This document shows, piece by piece, positions 10,840 through 21,483 of a stretch of DNA of 64,000 bases. Made by a program: the position numbers and the translations under genes. The DNA comes from Siniperca chuatsi (lineage: Eukaryota; Chordata; Actinopteri; Centrarchiformes; Sinipercidae), in the NCBI RefSeq assembly GCF_020085105.1, contig NC_058046.1, positions 24,680,675 through 24,744,674 on the forward strand, in the 5' to 3' direction. The notes beneath the pieces were generated by a model that made no database searches, was not told the DNA's origin, and worked only from the letters and a program-made list of their open reading frames with translations. Within the stretch, counting starts at the first letter, position 1, and each line of letters begins with the position of its first letter.

Positions 10840-11993
10840 TTACGCCCACAGCTCCACAATGACATCACCGAGTCTAAAAAGAAGCGCAAGAGGGAGATGG
10901 GAGGCACCCCACTTATTAGATTTCGTCGTACGGTCCTGTTCACAAGTGAAGATGCAGCTGCGCCTCTGTGAGGCAGCCTGTGATCTGATCCAGCGCAGCG
11001 GCTGAATCATGGCATCCCGGTGAAGTTTGAGGAGACAGAAGCGCCAAGGACCGAGAAACAACTCCTGAAACGCACAGACTGAAGCTGCTCTGCAGGGATC
11101 ATTTGACTACTGAAGAAGCACGTTTTGACCACATATCTGGCTTCACGCGCAGAGCTGGAGAGCTTGAGGTTCACTTTGAGTTTTCTCTTGTTCGATTGAC
11201 TGGAAACACTGTCATCAGTCAGGTTATTCTTCGCAGGGAAACACCAGTATCTTTTCATTAGTAAATCACTGCAAATATTAACTTTATTTCACTTTATCTA
11301 AACCATTCTGTGTTGGCTATGAGACTCAGTTATACGCGCGTCTCCAAACGAGGACGCACGGAGATCTCACAAGTGTCGAGATTATTTACTCTAATCCGAT
11401 CTCTTATATTCAATGTCGCCTTGCTGTAGACGACCCCAAATTAGATAATTATAAATTAAATATTCCCATCTTCAAGACACTAATTAATCCGCTGAGGAAA
11501 AAAAGGATCAAACTTGCGTGCGTTAAAGAAGTTTTATTTCTTCGGGCTGCATTGTAACTCTGCAGAGGTTAATGCGCAGCAGTCAGCGTCACAAAAAATT
11601 ACTTTTGTTTTTGGAAAATAATCTGTTCTACAACGTGGCAAGTCTTTTTAATTGAAAAGCACTGATCCGTGTCTTGACGCATTGCCCAGGACTGTTTTGT
11701 GTGCTTAAAATGGACTTGGAAGACCTGCCGTGGAGGATGCAAGGGAGCTAACATTTGGACAACACAGAGACAAAACGAGAACAATTGAGGTAAATATTAT
11801 ACAAATTAGAATTTATTATCATCACATATATTATGTGTAACTGTAAACACAGTATTTTATTGTGCACATTACATGATAATCTTATGACACGATTATTAAA
11901 ACTCTTCACAGTGAAACACATTCTATTAGCAAATTTTATTCAGTGTCAAACATATTTTTAATCTATAAAGATTCCTGGAAAGCTAATCCCAGC
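10840..11993 (+). promoter_or_regulatory. adra2b: Probable adra2b promoter / 5' leader region
   Basis: This stretch is less AT-rich than its surroundings, lacks transposon signatures and directly precedes adra2b. A 48-codon open frame runs 10859-11005 and would be an upstream ORF if the region is transcribed. A donor-like GAG|GTAAAT at 11789/11790 and acceptor-like sites ending at 11911 (TCTTCACAG) and 11943 (TTTATTCAG) would allow a short intron in the leader. No TATA box is obvious. The extent of the leader is a guess; mammalian alpha-2 receptor genes are normally described as intronless. Confidence 0.4.
11644..11667. repeat. 24-bp motif, copy 2, upstream of adra2b
   Basis: Exact second copy of 10524-10547, lying 350 bp before the adra2b start codon and inside the presumed leader or promoter. 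Matching flanks end sharply: two of three bases before it still agree, and sequence after GATC diverges. Confidence 0.8.
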
Positions 11994-13577
11994 ATGGCCT
12001 CGGTTCTGGACAGCGGCTGCTCCATGGAGCTGAGCGGCTGGAACAGCAGTGTGAGCAGCGCCGGAGCCTCCGTCCCCTGCAACCAGAGCATCCTGCAGCT
12101 CGCCCCTTACTCCCCTGAAGCCACGGCGGCCTTCGCCACAGCCATAACCTTGATGGTCGTCTTCACCATCGTGGGTAACATCATGGTCATCATCGCTGTC
12201 CTGACCAGCCGGTCCCTCAGAGGTCCGCAGAATCTGTTCTTAGTGTCACTGGCTGCTGCAGACATTTTAGTGGCCACACTCATCATCCCTTTCTCTCTGG
12301 CCAATGAACTGCTTGGTTACTGGTACTTCAAGTCTCTGTGGTGTGAGATCTACCTGGCGCTGGATGTGCTGTTCTGCACCTCCTCCATTGTGCACCTGTG
12401 CGCCATCTCACTGGACCGCTACCTGTCAATTTCCAGGGTTACTTATGGGCGTCAGCGGACTCCCAAACGAATCAAAGCCGCCATTGTTGTGGTGTGGCTC
12501 ATCTCTGCCATCATCTCCTTCCCTCCCCTGCTCTCACTGAACAAAAGCGAAGCAGGGGACCTGGGGACTGAGAGAGGACCTCAGTGCCAGCTGAATGATG
12601 AGCGCTGGTACATCCTTTACTCCACCATCGGCTCCTTCTTCGCTCCATGCCTCATCATGATCTTGGTCTACATAAGAATATACCAAATTGCCAAGCAGAG
12701 AACACGTTGCCCACCAGGAGAGCCCAGGAAGGATGGGGTCGGCTGTGCTACACCAAGTCAGCCTCCTAGACATGTACAAGCCAACGGGAAGGATGATGAA
12801 GAAAGCACACCGCCTTCATCGAACAAAACCTCCAATGCCAGACCCCCCACCCTTGCCATCACCCCATCTCCTTCCCTGGGAGAGTCTCCGACCTCCCAGA
12901 ATCCCATCTCCAATAATCTCCTGCAACCTCCATCCCCTTCTCTAGCCATGACCCCTGTCACAACCTCCCCTGATACCTTTCCCCATGGCCCCTCAACCCC
13001 CTCCTCTGTGCCTCAGTCTTCCCCTGCCAAGACTAAAGAGAAGGGGAAGAAGGGCAAACGGCAGGGAGGGAAAAAATCTGACAATAACAATGGTGACAGC
13101 TCAAGCACAGAGAGCGATATGGAGCACAGCCATGGAGGAGGCCGAGGCAGCACCAGCATGCCAGGGTCACCGACAGGAGGAGGTATCCACTCCCCGGCCT
13201 CAGTCAAGCGCTACCGGGACATGATCGCCACTTCAAAGGGGGCTCGGCTGGTGCCAGGGAGCAAGTCAAAAACAGAGAACAACCCTGGAGCGGCGAGGCG
13301 TAAAGCGATGGTCAACAGAGAGAAACGTTTCACTTTTGTTCTGGCAGTGGTCATCGGCGTCTTTGTGGTGTGCTGGTTCCCGTTCTTCTTCTCCTACTCT
13401 CTACAGGCAGTGTGCCCAGACACGTGTACCATCCCTGATCCACTCTTTAAGTTTTTCTTCTGGATCGGTTACTGCAACTCCTCTCTGAACCCAGTCATAT
13501 ACACCATCTTCAACAAAGACTTCAGAAAGGCCTTCAAAAAGATTCTTTGCAGAAGCACCAAGGGTACTTTCTTTTAG
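11994..13577 (+). CDS. adra2b: Alpha-2B adrenergic receptor, single exon
   Basis: Plasma-membrane GPCR for adrenaline and noradrenaline, coupling to Gi/o. The 527-aa frame starts at the ATG of 11994 (AGCATGG, A at -3 and G at +4); the open frame extends upstream only without ATG. N-glycosylation sites are N17 and N30. TM1 begins about 44; the TM2 region reads [21 protein letters not shown]124 (3.32) binds the amine; DRY is 141-143; C117 and C198 form the extracellular disulfide; S210 and S214 (5.42, 5.46) bind the catechol. A long Ser/Pro/Thr-rich third loop spans about 235-442. CWFP is 460-463, NPVIY 499-503, and C519 is the likely palmitoylation site. [25 protein letters not shown] and LGYWYF match ADRA2B better than 2A or 2C. 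The loop lacks the long Glu run of mammalian ADRA2B, and DRY is followed by Leu. Confidence 0.94.
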   Translation: MASVLDSGCSMELSGWNSSVSSAGASVPCNQSILQLAPYSPEATAAFATAITLMVVFTIVGNIMVIIAVLTSRSLRGPQNLFLVSLAAADILVATLIIPFSLANELLGYWYFKSLWCEIYLALDVLFCTSSIVHLCAISLDRYLSISRVTYGRQRTPKRIKAAIVVVWLISAIISFPPLLSLNKSEAGDLGTERGPQCQLNDERWYILYSTIGSFFAPCLIMILVYIRIYQIAKQRTRCPPGEPRKDGVGCATPSQPPRHVQANGKDDEESTPPSSNKTSNARPPTLAITPSPSLGESPTSQNPISNNLLQPPSPSLAMTPVTTSPDTFPHGPSTPSSVPQSSPAKTKEKGKKGKRQGGKKSDNNNGDSSSTESDMEHSHGGGRGSTSMPGSPTGGGIHSPASVKRYRDMIATSKGARLVPGSKSKTENNPGAARRKAMVNREKRFTFVLAVVIGVFVVCWFPFFFSYSLQAVCPDTCTIPDPLFKFFFWIGYCNSSLNPVIYTIFNKDFRKAFKKILCRSTKGTFF

Positions 13578-15200
13578 CATATACATCTGCTGTATAGGAC
13601 ATGGACACAAAAAAATCAATATTTCTGAGGCACAGAGGAAAAAAAATCATTTCCATTCTTTAGAACACTCAAAGGGCTGTTTTAAAAATATGTTGAACTG
13701 TGGAAATTCCAGCATAAAATTCAGAACTGAGAGCCACTGTCTTACAGCCATGGTGTGCGCAAACAGGCAACTTGAAATCCCAGCTTGCAGCTGACACATA
13801 CAAACATTTTTAGAGGGTGTGGGGTGCAAACAGGACATGGAATAGAGGCAGTGCAAGACACTAAACGGCTTATTGCTGATAAGATTTTGAATGCAGAGTT
13901 TATCTCCGGATCACATTGAATAATGGATAATGCTAGGACACAGGGTGGTGCAGAATCATAGACGAAATGTAGACACACTCTATAAAACTTTCTTGAAGAA
14001 AGCAGGAGAAGATAATTGACTTCTGAATAAGAATACTGAATGTTTAATTTATAATATAAAATGTTTTGTTGTTATTAAGGACTCCAGGACTAATGGGGAA
14101 AGAAAACAGGTAAGAAGAAGGAAAAGTGACCTTAGATTCCTGTGAGCCTAGGGCCCTTTATTTATCAATACAGAGCATATGGAGCACACAAGGTTAATGG
14201 TGATTTCTTACGTCTGCAGTCTTAATTTACCCAGATGCAGGGCAAACATGGGTCCCTCGATTTTTATCTAAACGCGCAACAACAACAGAAGATTTCTGAC
14301 AATCTTAAATGTTATAGCACAGACAAGGGCGCCCTGTTCAACTGAACTTGTGGACTTGGAAAACCTTTGTGGAAAGCCTTCCTGTCAGACACCATGCTCT
14401 TGGCTTGGTATGGGTCATAATGGACACTCAGGTTGTTTGTAATGACACTCTTGGCTTTCACCTTTCATGAAATACACAATAAGCTGAAGTGTGTTGGATT
14501 TGGGACTTAAAAGAAAACCACGTGTATGTTATTGAGATGTAAAAGTAAGACAGTGTGACCCCCTCATCCTCTTAGCTTGCTGTTTCCTGCTTTTTAACTT
14601 AACTGGGACTATCACGTCAATGGACTGGACTGTGTAACTGTTCTAATGAACTGCCTCAGTATTTGGACATTTAAGTAACAATCAAAACTATTTTTAGCCT
14701 CTGGAAAGTGCTTCAGAGGTTATTCACAGTATCTAATGGGAGGTGCATCTGCTGAAGACTAAAAAAACTAGATTCTTACTATTATACATGTGAACATTTT
14801 TTTTCCAGAAACCCTGCTTCACCATAAGCAGCAGTATTTAGCAGGTAGACATTTACATTAACTGTAAAGGACATATGGACAATGTAATTATGGATGTGTA
14901 ATGTTACCCCCAATTACGCCTACATGGGCTATTCTGAGAACTATTTGGCTGAGTCACTCCTTACCAACGCCTCTGGCACATCATCGCCTGCAGTAGACCT
15001 CTACATGGCACATTGGTTTGTTGCTGAAAGGCGAGAGGATGAATGGTACATTTATTTTTCTCACCAAGAGACTGGGGCTCCTCCACATGAAAAAAAAGAA
15101 AAAATGTGTTTGTAATTGTGAACAGCACACAGGCTTATTGACTCAATGGGACAAGGGCTGTCATCAGCAACACTTCAATTTACTAATTGTCTAATTCTGC
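13578..15200 (+). other. adra2b 3' flank / presumed 3' UTR
   Basis: No coding content. No canonical AATAAA is found close to the stop; the first clear one is at 16340-16345, with only variants such as AATATA near 14050. The 3' UTR end is therefore undetermined. The open frame at 14894-15115 has no recognisable domain. Confidence 0.5.
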
Positions 15201-15202
15201 TG

Positions 15203-15205
<3 letters not shown>

Positions 15206-15280
<75 letters not shown>

Positions 15281-15282
15281 GC
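15206..15282. repeat. (TG)n microsatellite
   Basis: More than 30 uninterrupted TG units ending in ATATGTGTGTGCG. Confidence 0.95.
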
Positions 15283-18060
15283 GTGCCGACTTACGTATGT
15301 TTTTCTGTAGAAAGTGTCAGTGCCTCCTCTGGCTGCTATGTACCACAGATCTACTGCAATATTGATAAGAGACCGGCTTTCCTGGTGCAGGCATCACTTT
15401 GCTGTCTGTCATGTGTATGTTTCTACTTGATGGAAAGTAGTATATCGCTATGTTGAGAAAGTCTTAGTGAACTGAAAGTCAGTGTTTATCAGTGATATTG
15501 AGTACATGGCTTTTTAGTGATCACCCTCAAGGGACCAAAGAGCCTTATAGGACACCAGCCTGACTCAGTGATATCTGGCTCTGTGTTGCTTTAATGAAAT
15601 ATTACTTTACCTTTGGTGTATGTAACGGGAGGCAAAGATTGACTGTATTATTTATTTCAAACTATTTTGTGTTTTCTGTCTGTTACCTATTTATTGTTCA
15701 GTCACTGTGCTTTTATTCTGAAAGTCAAGCAAAGTGGAGCTGATCAAAGAGCGAGAACACTGTACAGATTTTTAATATCTTCAATAAGAGCAAAATTGAT
15801 TTTTGCCATCAAGCTCTTGCTTTGTGAGACTGAGCTACATTTGAGCTTGAGGGATGTATTTGTGTTGAATTGAAGGAACATGAACTTTGAGTTATGTGCA
15901 GAACCTAACAATGCAACATTTGTCAACATTGTTTCATCTAGTTGTAGTACAGTAAAATGTTCAATCAGAGATACAAGCACATTCATGGATGTACAATTTA
16001 TCAAACATACTGCAGCAGGAAAACCTCTCTTCACCGGTGCCACTTTTTTTCAAACGTTTCCTGAAAAAGTAATCGAACATGAAAATGTCAATAGCACCAG
16101 AAGCCAGTTTCAGTTGGATGATTTGCAGGCTTTGTGCAGGACATTAAGGCTACAATCCATACCACACAGAGCTGCTTGGAGATTCAAATAACTGATAGAA
16201 CAAATGGTTGAGAGTAAGAGCTCCTGTTCCCTGTCCTCTCTGTCCATCTGAAATAATTTCTCTCCAGAAATACAAACAGCTATAACAACGCAATTATAAC
16301 AAAAATAGCCACAGAGGTCATGGATTCATAGCTGTTTCCAATAAATATGATTTGCAATGCCCCTCAAACCCTCCAACTATGGCTTTATGTGGTGAGATTG
16401 CTGCTTTGTTTATTGTAAAAAAGTCTGAATTATGGCTTAAAGGCGACAGATGCAGTAATCTGCCTCTTGATCACCATCTTTTCCCCCGAAACAGCCTGTA
16501 CGGTCTCTTCTCCTACTGTGTTTGGACCATACTGCATGGTCTGAGCTTTACAATCTTCTATCCCCCATCTCTCATCATCCCTCTCCAGTTTGGAAATAAA
16601 GCTACTTGAAAAAGCACGAGTCATTCCCCGGTTCGTTTATTTCATATATTTCCACATGATACAACATCAGGGATGAGGGAAAAGAGAAAAAGATAATTTC
16701 CAAGCAGAGAATTACCAATAACTTGTTTCACAAATATGAGAGTTTTAACGGAATGATGTTTTTCTAGCATACATGTTGAACCAAAGGGCAATCTAAAGCA
16801 ATTTCCAGCCATTATGAAATAGCCCTGCATGGCAACACAATGTCAGGAAATAGTCCATAACATTGTGGGGCTGATGGTAGTTCAAGATGTTGTTGGAAAA
16901 TCTCCCATCGCAGTGGGACATGAGAAGTAGGCCACAGCAGAAGCAGTATAATGTTGCCAACTGCCAACAAACACACAAGTCTATAAGGAATTAGCGCATG
17001 TTGCCAGATATCACATATGCACACACACACATACTGAATGTGTCATTTTGCACCAAGGGTCACATAATGTATTCAAGTCATGAAACATGCTCAGTCCACA
17101 CACAGATGCAGTCACACACACACACATACACACTTGTTGTGACAGCTTGTTATATTTGAGGTCAGCAGGCCTACAGTGAATTGTAATTGATTTATGCTGA
17201 TGAGAAGTTTGGGGATATCTCAGCGCTGAATCAAGCCTCTCTGTCCTGCTTTTCCCTCACACACACATTCCCACTCGGAGAAGATACACCACTGAAGTGA
17301 TGCCTCACCTTTACGTCCTCACAGTTTAATTTCCATATTCATGGCTAAGCTGTGGTTTGAGGTACACGAGGAGGTGAACAGATAACTTATCATATCCAAG
17401 TGTAGGGAGCCGTGAGGTGTATATTTACAGTGTTGTATATCCATACAGACACAGTGTCCCTAAGTTCCTTATTTCCCATCCTCAGCTGCAATCTAAAGTA
17501 GGCCTTATCAGTTGCAGTGGACCCTCCGGACAGAGGATGGAGAGAGTCCAACTAACATGAAACACAACACACTCATTAGCTTCTTATTCACACACGATAG
17601 TAGCCTCGAAGTAAAAAGATGCACACACAAGCTCCTACACAAGGAGATGTGTACACAGAAGCATGCAAACACATTCACACAAATATATAAACACAGGCAG
17701 GCACACATTAACTTTCATTTACAAAATGTATGATGGATGTAGCATTCCACAGTATGAATATGTATGTGTTTGGAGGGCGTTCCAGCACTGAGCATTTTCC
17801 ATTTCCAATCTCCTCCACGTTATAACCCCAGATAGATTTCTTCACTCTGTAATTTGGCTGTTGAAAACACCCAAGAGGCAGGATGAAAAATGAGAGACAG
17901 AAGACACGCAGGCTTTCTCCCTATTGAAGGTGGAGGAATTAAAATGCACTTTCGCTTTGTGAAATCTGTGCTATAAATGTCATTTTTAGGGGGCACAGGC
18001 AATTATGATTAGAATCACTTTAGGAGTTTGTGGCTGTTGAACAGAGTGGTACTCGATACT
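15283..18060. other. Intergenic DNA, no gene seen
   Basis: AT-rich unique-looking sequence with short CA tracts near 17020 and 17115. The longest frames (about 100 codons, 15880-16191) show no domain or codon pattern suggesting a protein. AATAAA occurs at 16340 and near 16594, with no assignable transcript. Confidence 0.55.
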
Positions 18061-18064
18061 CAAT

Positions 18065-18215
18065 ATGCATGTGTGTGTGTGTGTGTGTGTTTGTGCTCTT
18101 GCACTTCTATCTCTGGGAGGACCAAACAGAGCTTTAGACCTTGACAATGAGAATCTTTTTGGAAAATGAGGATATTTTCTTCAAAGACTTGGTTAAAGAG
18201 TTAGTTTCTGGGTTA
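18065..18215 (-). repeat. TG-flanked dispersed repeat, partial copy
   Basis: A TG run (18068-18090) is followed by TCTCTGGGAGGACC, AAAATGAGGATATTTTC and AGACTTGGTTAAAGAGTTAG. This resembles the reverse-oriented AGGACC / GACTTGGTTTTAGGGTTAG family at 23260-24125, without the long telomere-like part. Confidence 0.45.
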
Positions 18216-19670
18216 GATATGTATTTGTTTACTGTTTATTTGGCTCTCTATTAGCTGTTACCTTGACAACAACTGCTCTTACTGGGGTCAAAAATACAGT
18301 TAACACATGTTTACACATACACTACATACAGAAAATAATACATATTGAACCTTCCTGACCACATCAAGTGAATTCTCATTCAAGATGCCACTATGCTCTA
18401 TCTGTGTAGATATTTTTAGATATTTATATTATTTTTGAGTGTATTTATTTCCAATCCCCATATAGTTTTTAAGCTTATAGCCTTTGATTGTTTTAGCTTT
18501 GTGATTAACAGTGGGGGTTTTGTCTTTTCTCCTATTTATTGTGTGTGTATTTGTTGATGTGGGCTGATAACGTATGTCTTTAACTGATCATGTTTGCCAA
18601 TGACATTGGCTAGCATAGTGTGTCATGTAGAAGCCCAGCATAATCAGAGGGAAATTCTCTTGAGTTTTACATGGAGATAAAATCATTTCCATGTCAAAGT
18701 AAGTTTTTAGTACAATCACTGCTTACAATTGCCCTTGCAGAGATAGAAAAAGTTGTATGGAATTTAACTGAACTGAGTTACAATTGAGTGACATGCAAAA
18801 TAGAACAACTGACCAGTGAAGCACAAATAACCCCATCTAAATGAATCTGAACACCCATACAGCTAAGCTATATTGCTTAAAAAGATGGGGTTTTTTTACT
18901 AGATTTTATATATCATTATTCCAGTGAGGTATGGCTCTATACATTACTGTTTTTATTGCATGGGGGTTTGGTTGAGCTGATTTGATGTATTTAGGGGTTT
19001 AGAGAAAGCACCATGTCGATGAGAGTCCTCACAAGTATAGAAGTCCTGACATGTGTGGTTGTGTGATTGTGTGAGTTTGAATAAACCAGATTCAACAATA
19101 CAATAAAAGTTCACTAATTGACGCACAAAAGATGTGTCAACATAAAAGCCATGAAGTTTTCCAGCTGGAAGTGTGATGATTTTTAGAAAAATGTTCTTGC
19201 ATGGCCTCATCATTGAATTAGGAATGAGCGTCATTTCTGCTTTCCCTGTGGACACAATTACTTTCATGTTTTTCGGATATAAACCCTGACGCATTATTGT
19301 GCCTCCTGGTGTTGGTAAAGAAAAGCATTAAGAGGCAAAATTGTCACATTATTATCATGGGCAGCATCAGGCTCTGCTGTAATAACTCTATTAGGGCTAC
19401 ATTTCTTAGAAAAATCGATGCCTAGCCAGAACGCTGATGAGAATCCAAATCAGAACTGAATCACCTGATTGAAAAGTACACACGCAGGCTATGAAACAGC
19501 CATAAAATCTGCAGCTGATGTGTTGGCAGATCAACACACAATAAAGGAGATGACTTGCGCAGTTGTGTGCAACTTCCAAGCAAGGTTGCCAAATATGAAG
19601 AGGGGAGAAAGATGGCTGTGTCTTTATTTAGCCGGGCCATCATGGAAAGGTCACAAGGTTCATTTTGACA
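18216..19670. other. Intergenic DNA, no gene seen
   Basis: AT-rich; the 113-codon minus-strand frame at 18953-19294 has no recognisable domain and no splice context. Nothing else stands out. Confidence 0.55.
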
Positions 19671-19918
19671 CACATACATGCACGTACATACCCTCACACA
19701 TGCACACACACGTTAAGGCAAACACAAACACACACAAGTCAGAGTACAAACACATACACACACACACACACCAAGCACACGCAAAGAGAAACAAACTCAA
19801 GCCTAAAATAGAGAAACAGATGACTAACACTCAACTGCACAAACAGATACGCACTTATGAATGTCAGCTCACACACACATACTGTACATGGCTACACACA
19901 CACACAAACACTCCATGA
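19670..19918. repeat. Degenerate CA-rich region
   Basis: Scattered CACACA tracts and AAACAC motifs; the His/Thr-rich open frame through it comes from the repeat. Confidence 0.8.
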
Positions 19919-20110
19919 CAGACAGCGACAAAACAAAAAGAATAGACTAAAGATGATTTTCCTGATCCTCATCAGTTTTCTGACACAGCCTGTCATTTTT
20001 TTAGCTCAAGCATTAGTAGTGCTCTACTATATAATTCATTTATTGATCCACAGTAATCAGTGCAACATCAATCTTGTTTTGAACTTTTTACTAAAGTCTT
20101 TTTGGAGGAC

Positions 20111-20112
<2 letters not shown>

Positions 20113-20190
<78 letters not shown>

Positions 20191-20210
20191 TGTGTGTTTG
20201 TGAGTGTGTG
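20113..20210. repeat. Long (TG)n microsatellite
   Basis: About 45 TG units with a few interruptions near 20182-20205; a shorter (TG)n lies at 20293-20310. Confidence 0.95.
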
Positions 20211-20874
20211 GCTGATTAAAAGAGCAAGAGAAGAGAAAGGATTATGAGAATGCAATAGGAAGGATGTTTGTTAACATACAGCATGAGTTTCCGTGTGTGT
20301 GTGTGTGTGTCACTTTTGGCACAGGAAGAAGAACAGGATGCACTGTTTTGATGTCCTTTCTGAGCTATACAGTAGTACATTAGGCTAAGTAATGGACACA
20401 ACACTTTGTGGACAGTTTCCATTATAAATGTTTCTTCTGTAAATAATCACAAGACAAATTTTAGTCAATATAGTGGGCTGTTTAGGGCTCCCACATCTTT
20501 GACACCACGTTGGGTGCATGATGTACCATTTTGGTTCTATGAAATGCTGAAAGTGTTGTTCAGTTTACACTCAGAGGTAGTTTTAAAATCACTTTCCATG
20601 GATGCCTACGATTTATTCATAAAAAAGCACTTGGAAGAAGAAATGCTGCATAAGCATCTTTTATGAAGCACACGATAAAAACCCTCAATATATAAACTTC
20701 AAGTGAACTTTATCCAGCGAAGTTTGTGTACATGTACAGAATGGAGATTACTTTGATGGATATAGTTTAGACATGGTTCCTCTGTTCGATTAAATGAAAT
20801 GATATTTGGAAGACCATTTATTATAATAAAAAATATCAAAAGGTTTCATAATTTATGTTCTTTTTTTAAAGGAA

Positions 20875-21483
20875 TACTTCAACATTTTGGGAAATGCGCT
20901 TATTCACTTTCTTGTCGAGAGTTAGATGAGAAGATTGATACTACTCTCATATCTGTCTGATGCATATGAAGCTACAACTAGCAACCGGTTAGCCTAGCTT
21001 AGCATGAAAATTGGAAATGGGGGAAACAGCTAGCCTGGCTCTGTCCAATGGTAACAAAATATGCCTACCAGCACCTCTAAAGCTCACTAATTAACATTTT
21101 ATATCTTGTTAGTTTAAGCTGTAGTTTTACGGGGTGTTATGTGCTCTTGGCCGGGAACATTGACTTCCTGGAGTTTTGTTGTTACCCCCTAAAACCAAAA
21201 ATTGTTGTTTCTATTCTTCGATTTTTGCATGGAATTAAACAAACGAAATATAATGTGTTAATTAGTGAGCTTCAGAAGTGCTGGTAGGCAGATTCTTTTA
21301 CCTATGGACTGAGCCATGCTAGCTCTTTCCCCCTGTTGTCAGTCTTTATGCTAAGCAAAGCTAACTGTCTCCTGTCTCCAGCTTCATATTTAGCGTGCAG
21401 AAATGAGAGTGGTATCGATCTTCTCATCTAACTCTGGGCAAGAAAGCAAATAAGCATCTTTCCCAAAATGTTGTACAATACCT
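20875..21483. mobile_element. Fold-back (long inverted repeat) transposon
   Basis: The left end AGGAATACTTCAACATTTTG and the right end CAAAATGTTGTACAATACCT are inverted copies. The complementarity continues inward: GAGTTAGATGAGAAGAT on the left answers ATCTTCTCATCTAACTC on the right, and CTCTAAAGCTCACTAATTAA answers TTAATTAGTGAGCTTCAGAA. The arms of about 280 bp meet near 21160-21195. It encodes no protein. I recognise this as a common element in percomorph genomes, probably a MITE of a cut-and-paste family, but I cannot name it. Confidence 0.85.

Noticed and set aside
11943..11993. Upstream extension of the adra2b frame starting at 11943
   Set aside because: It would need GTG as start and adds 17 residues without similarity to any adrenergic receptor. 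The ATG at 11994 has a good initiation context.
11994..13577. Assignment to adra2a, adra2c or fish-specific adra2d
   Set aside because: TM1-TM2 ([31 protein letters not shown]) and linkage to dusp2 favour adra2b; the 2A and 2C signatures ([23 protein letters not shown]) are absent.
12107..13619. Other frames of 60-85 codons within adra2b on both strands
   Set aside because: All lie over the receptor coding sequence and mirror its codon composition.
19469..20219. Cys/Val- or His/Thr-rich 'proteins'
   Set aside because: They are translations of CA/TG microsatellites. The same holds for frames at 1240, 7841, 15187, 23612 and 44137.
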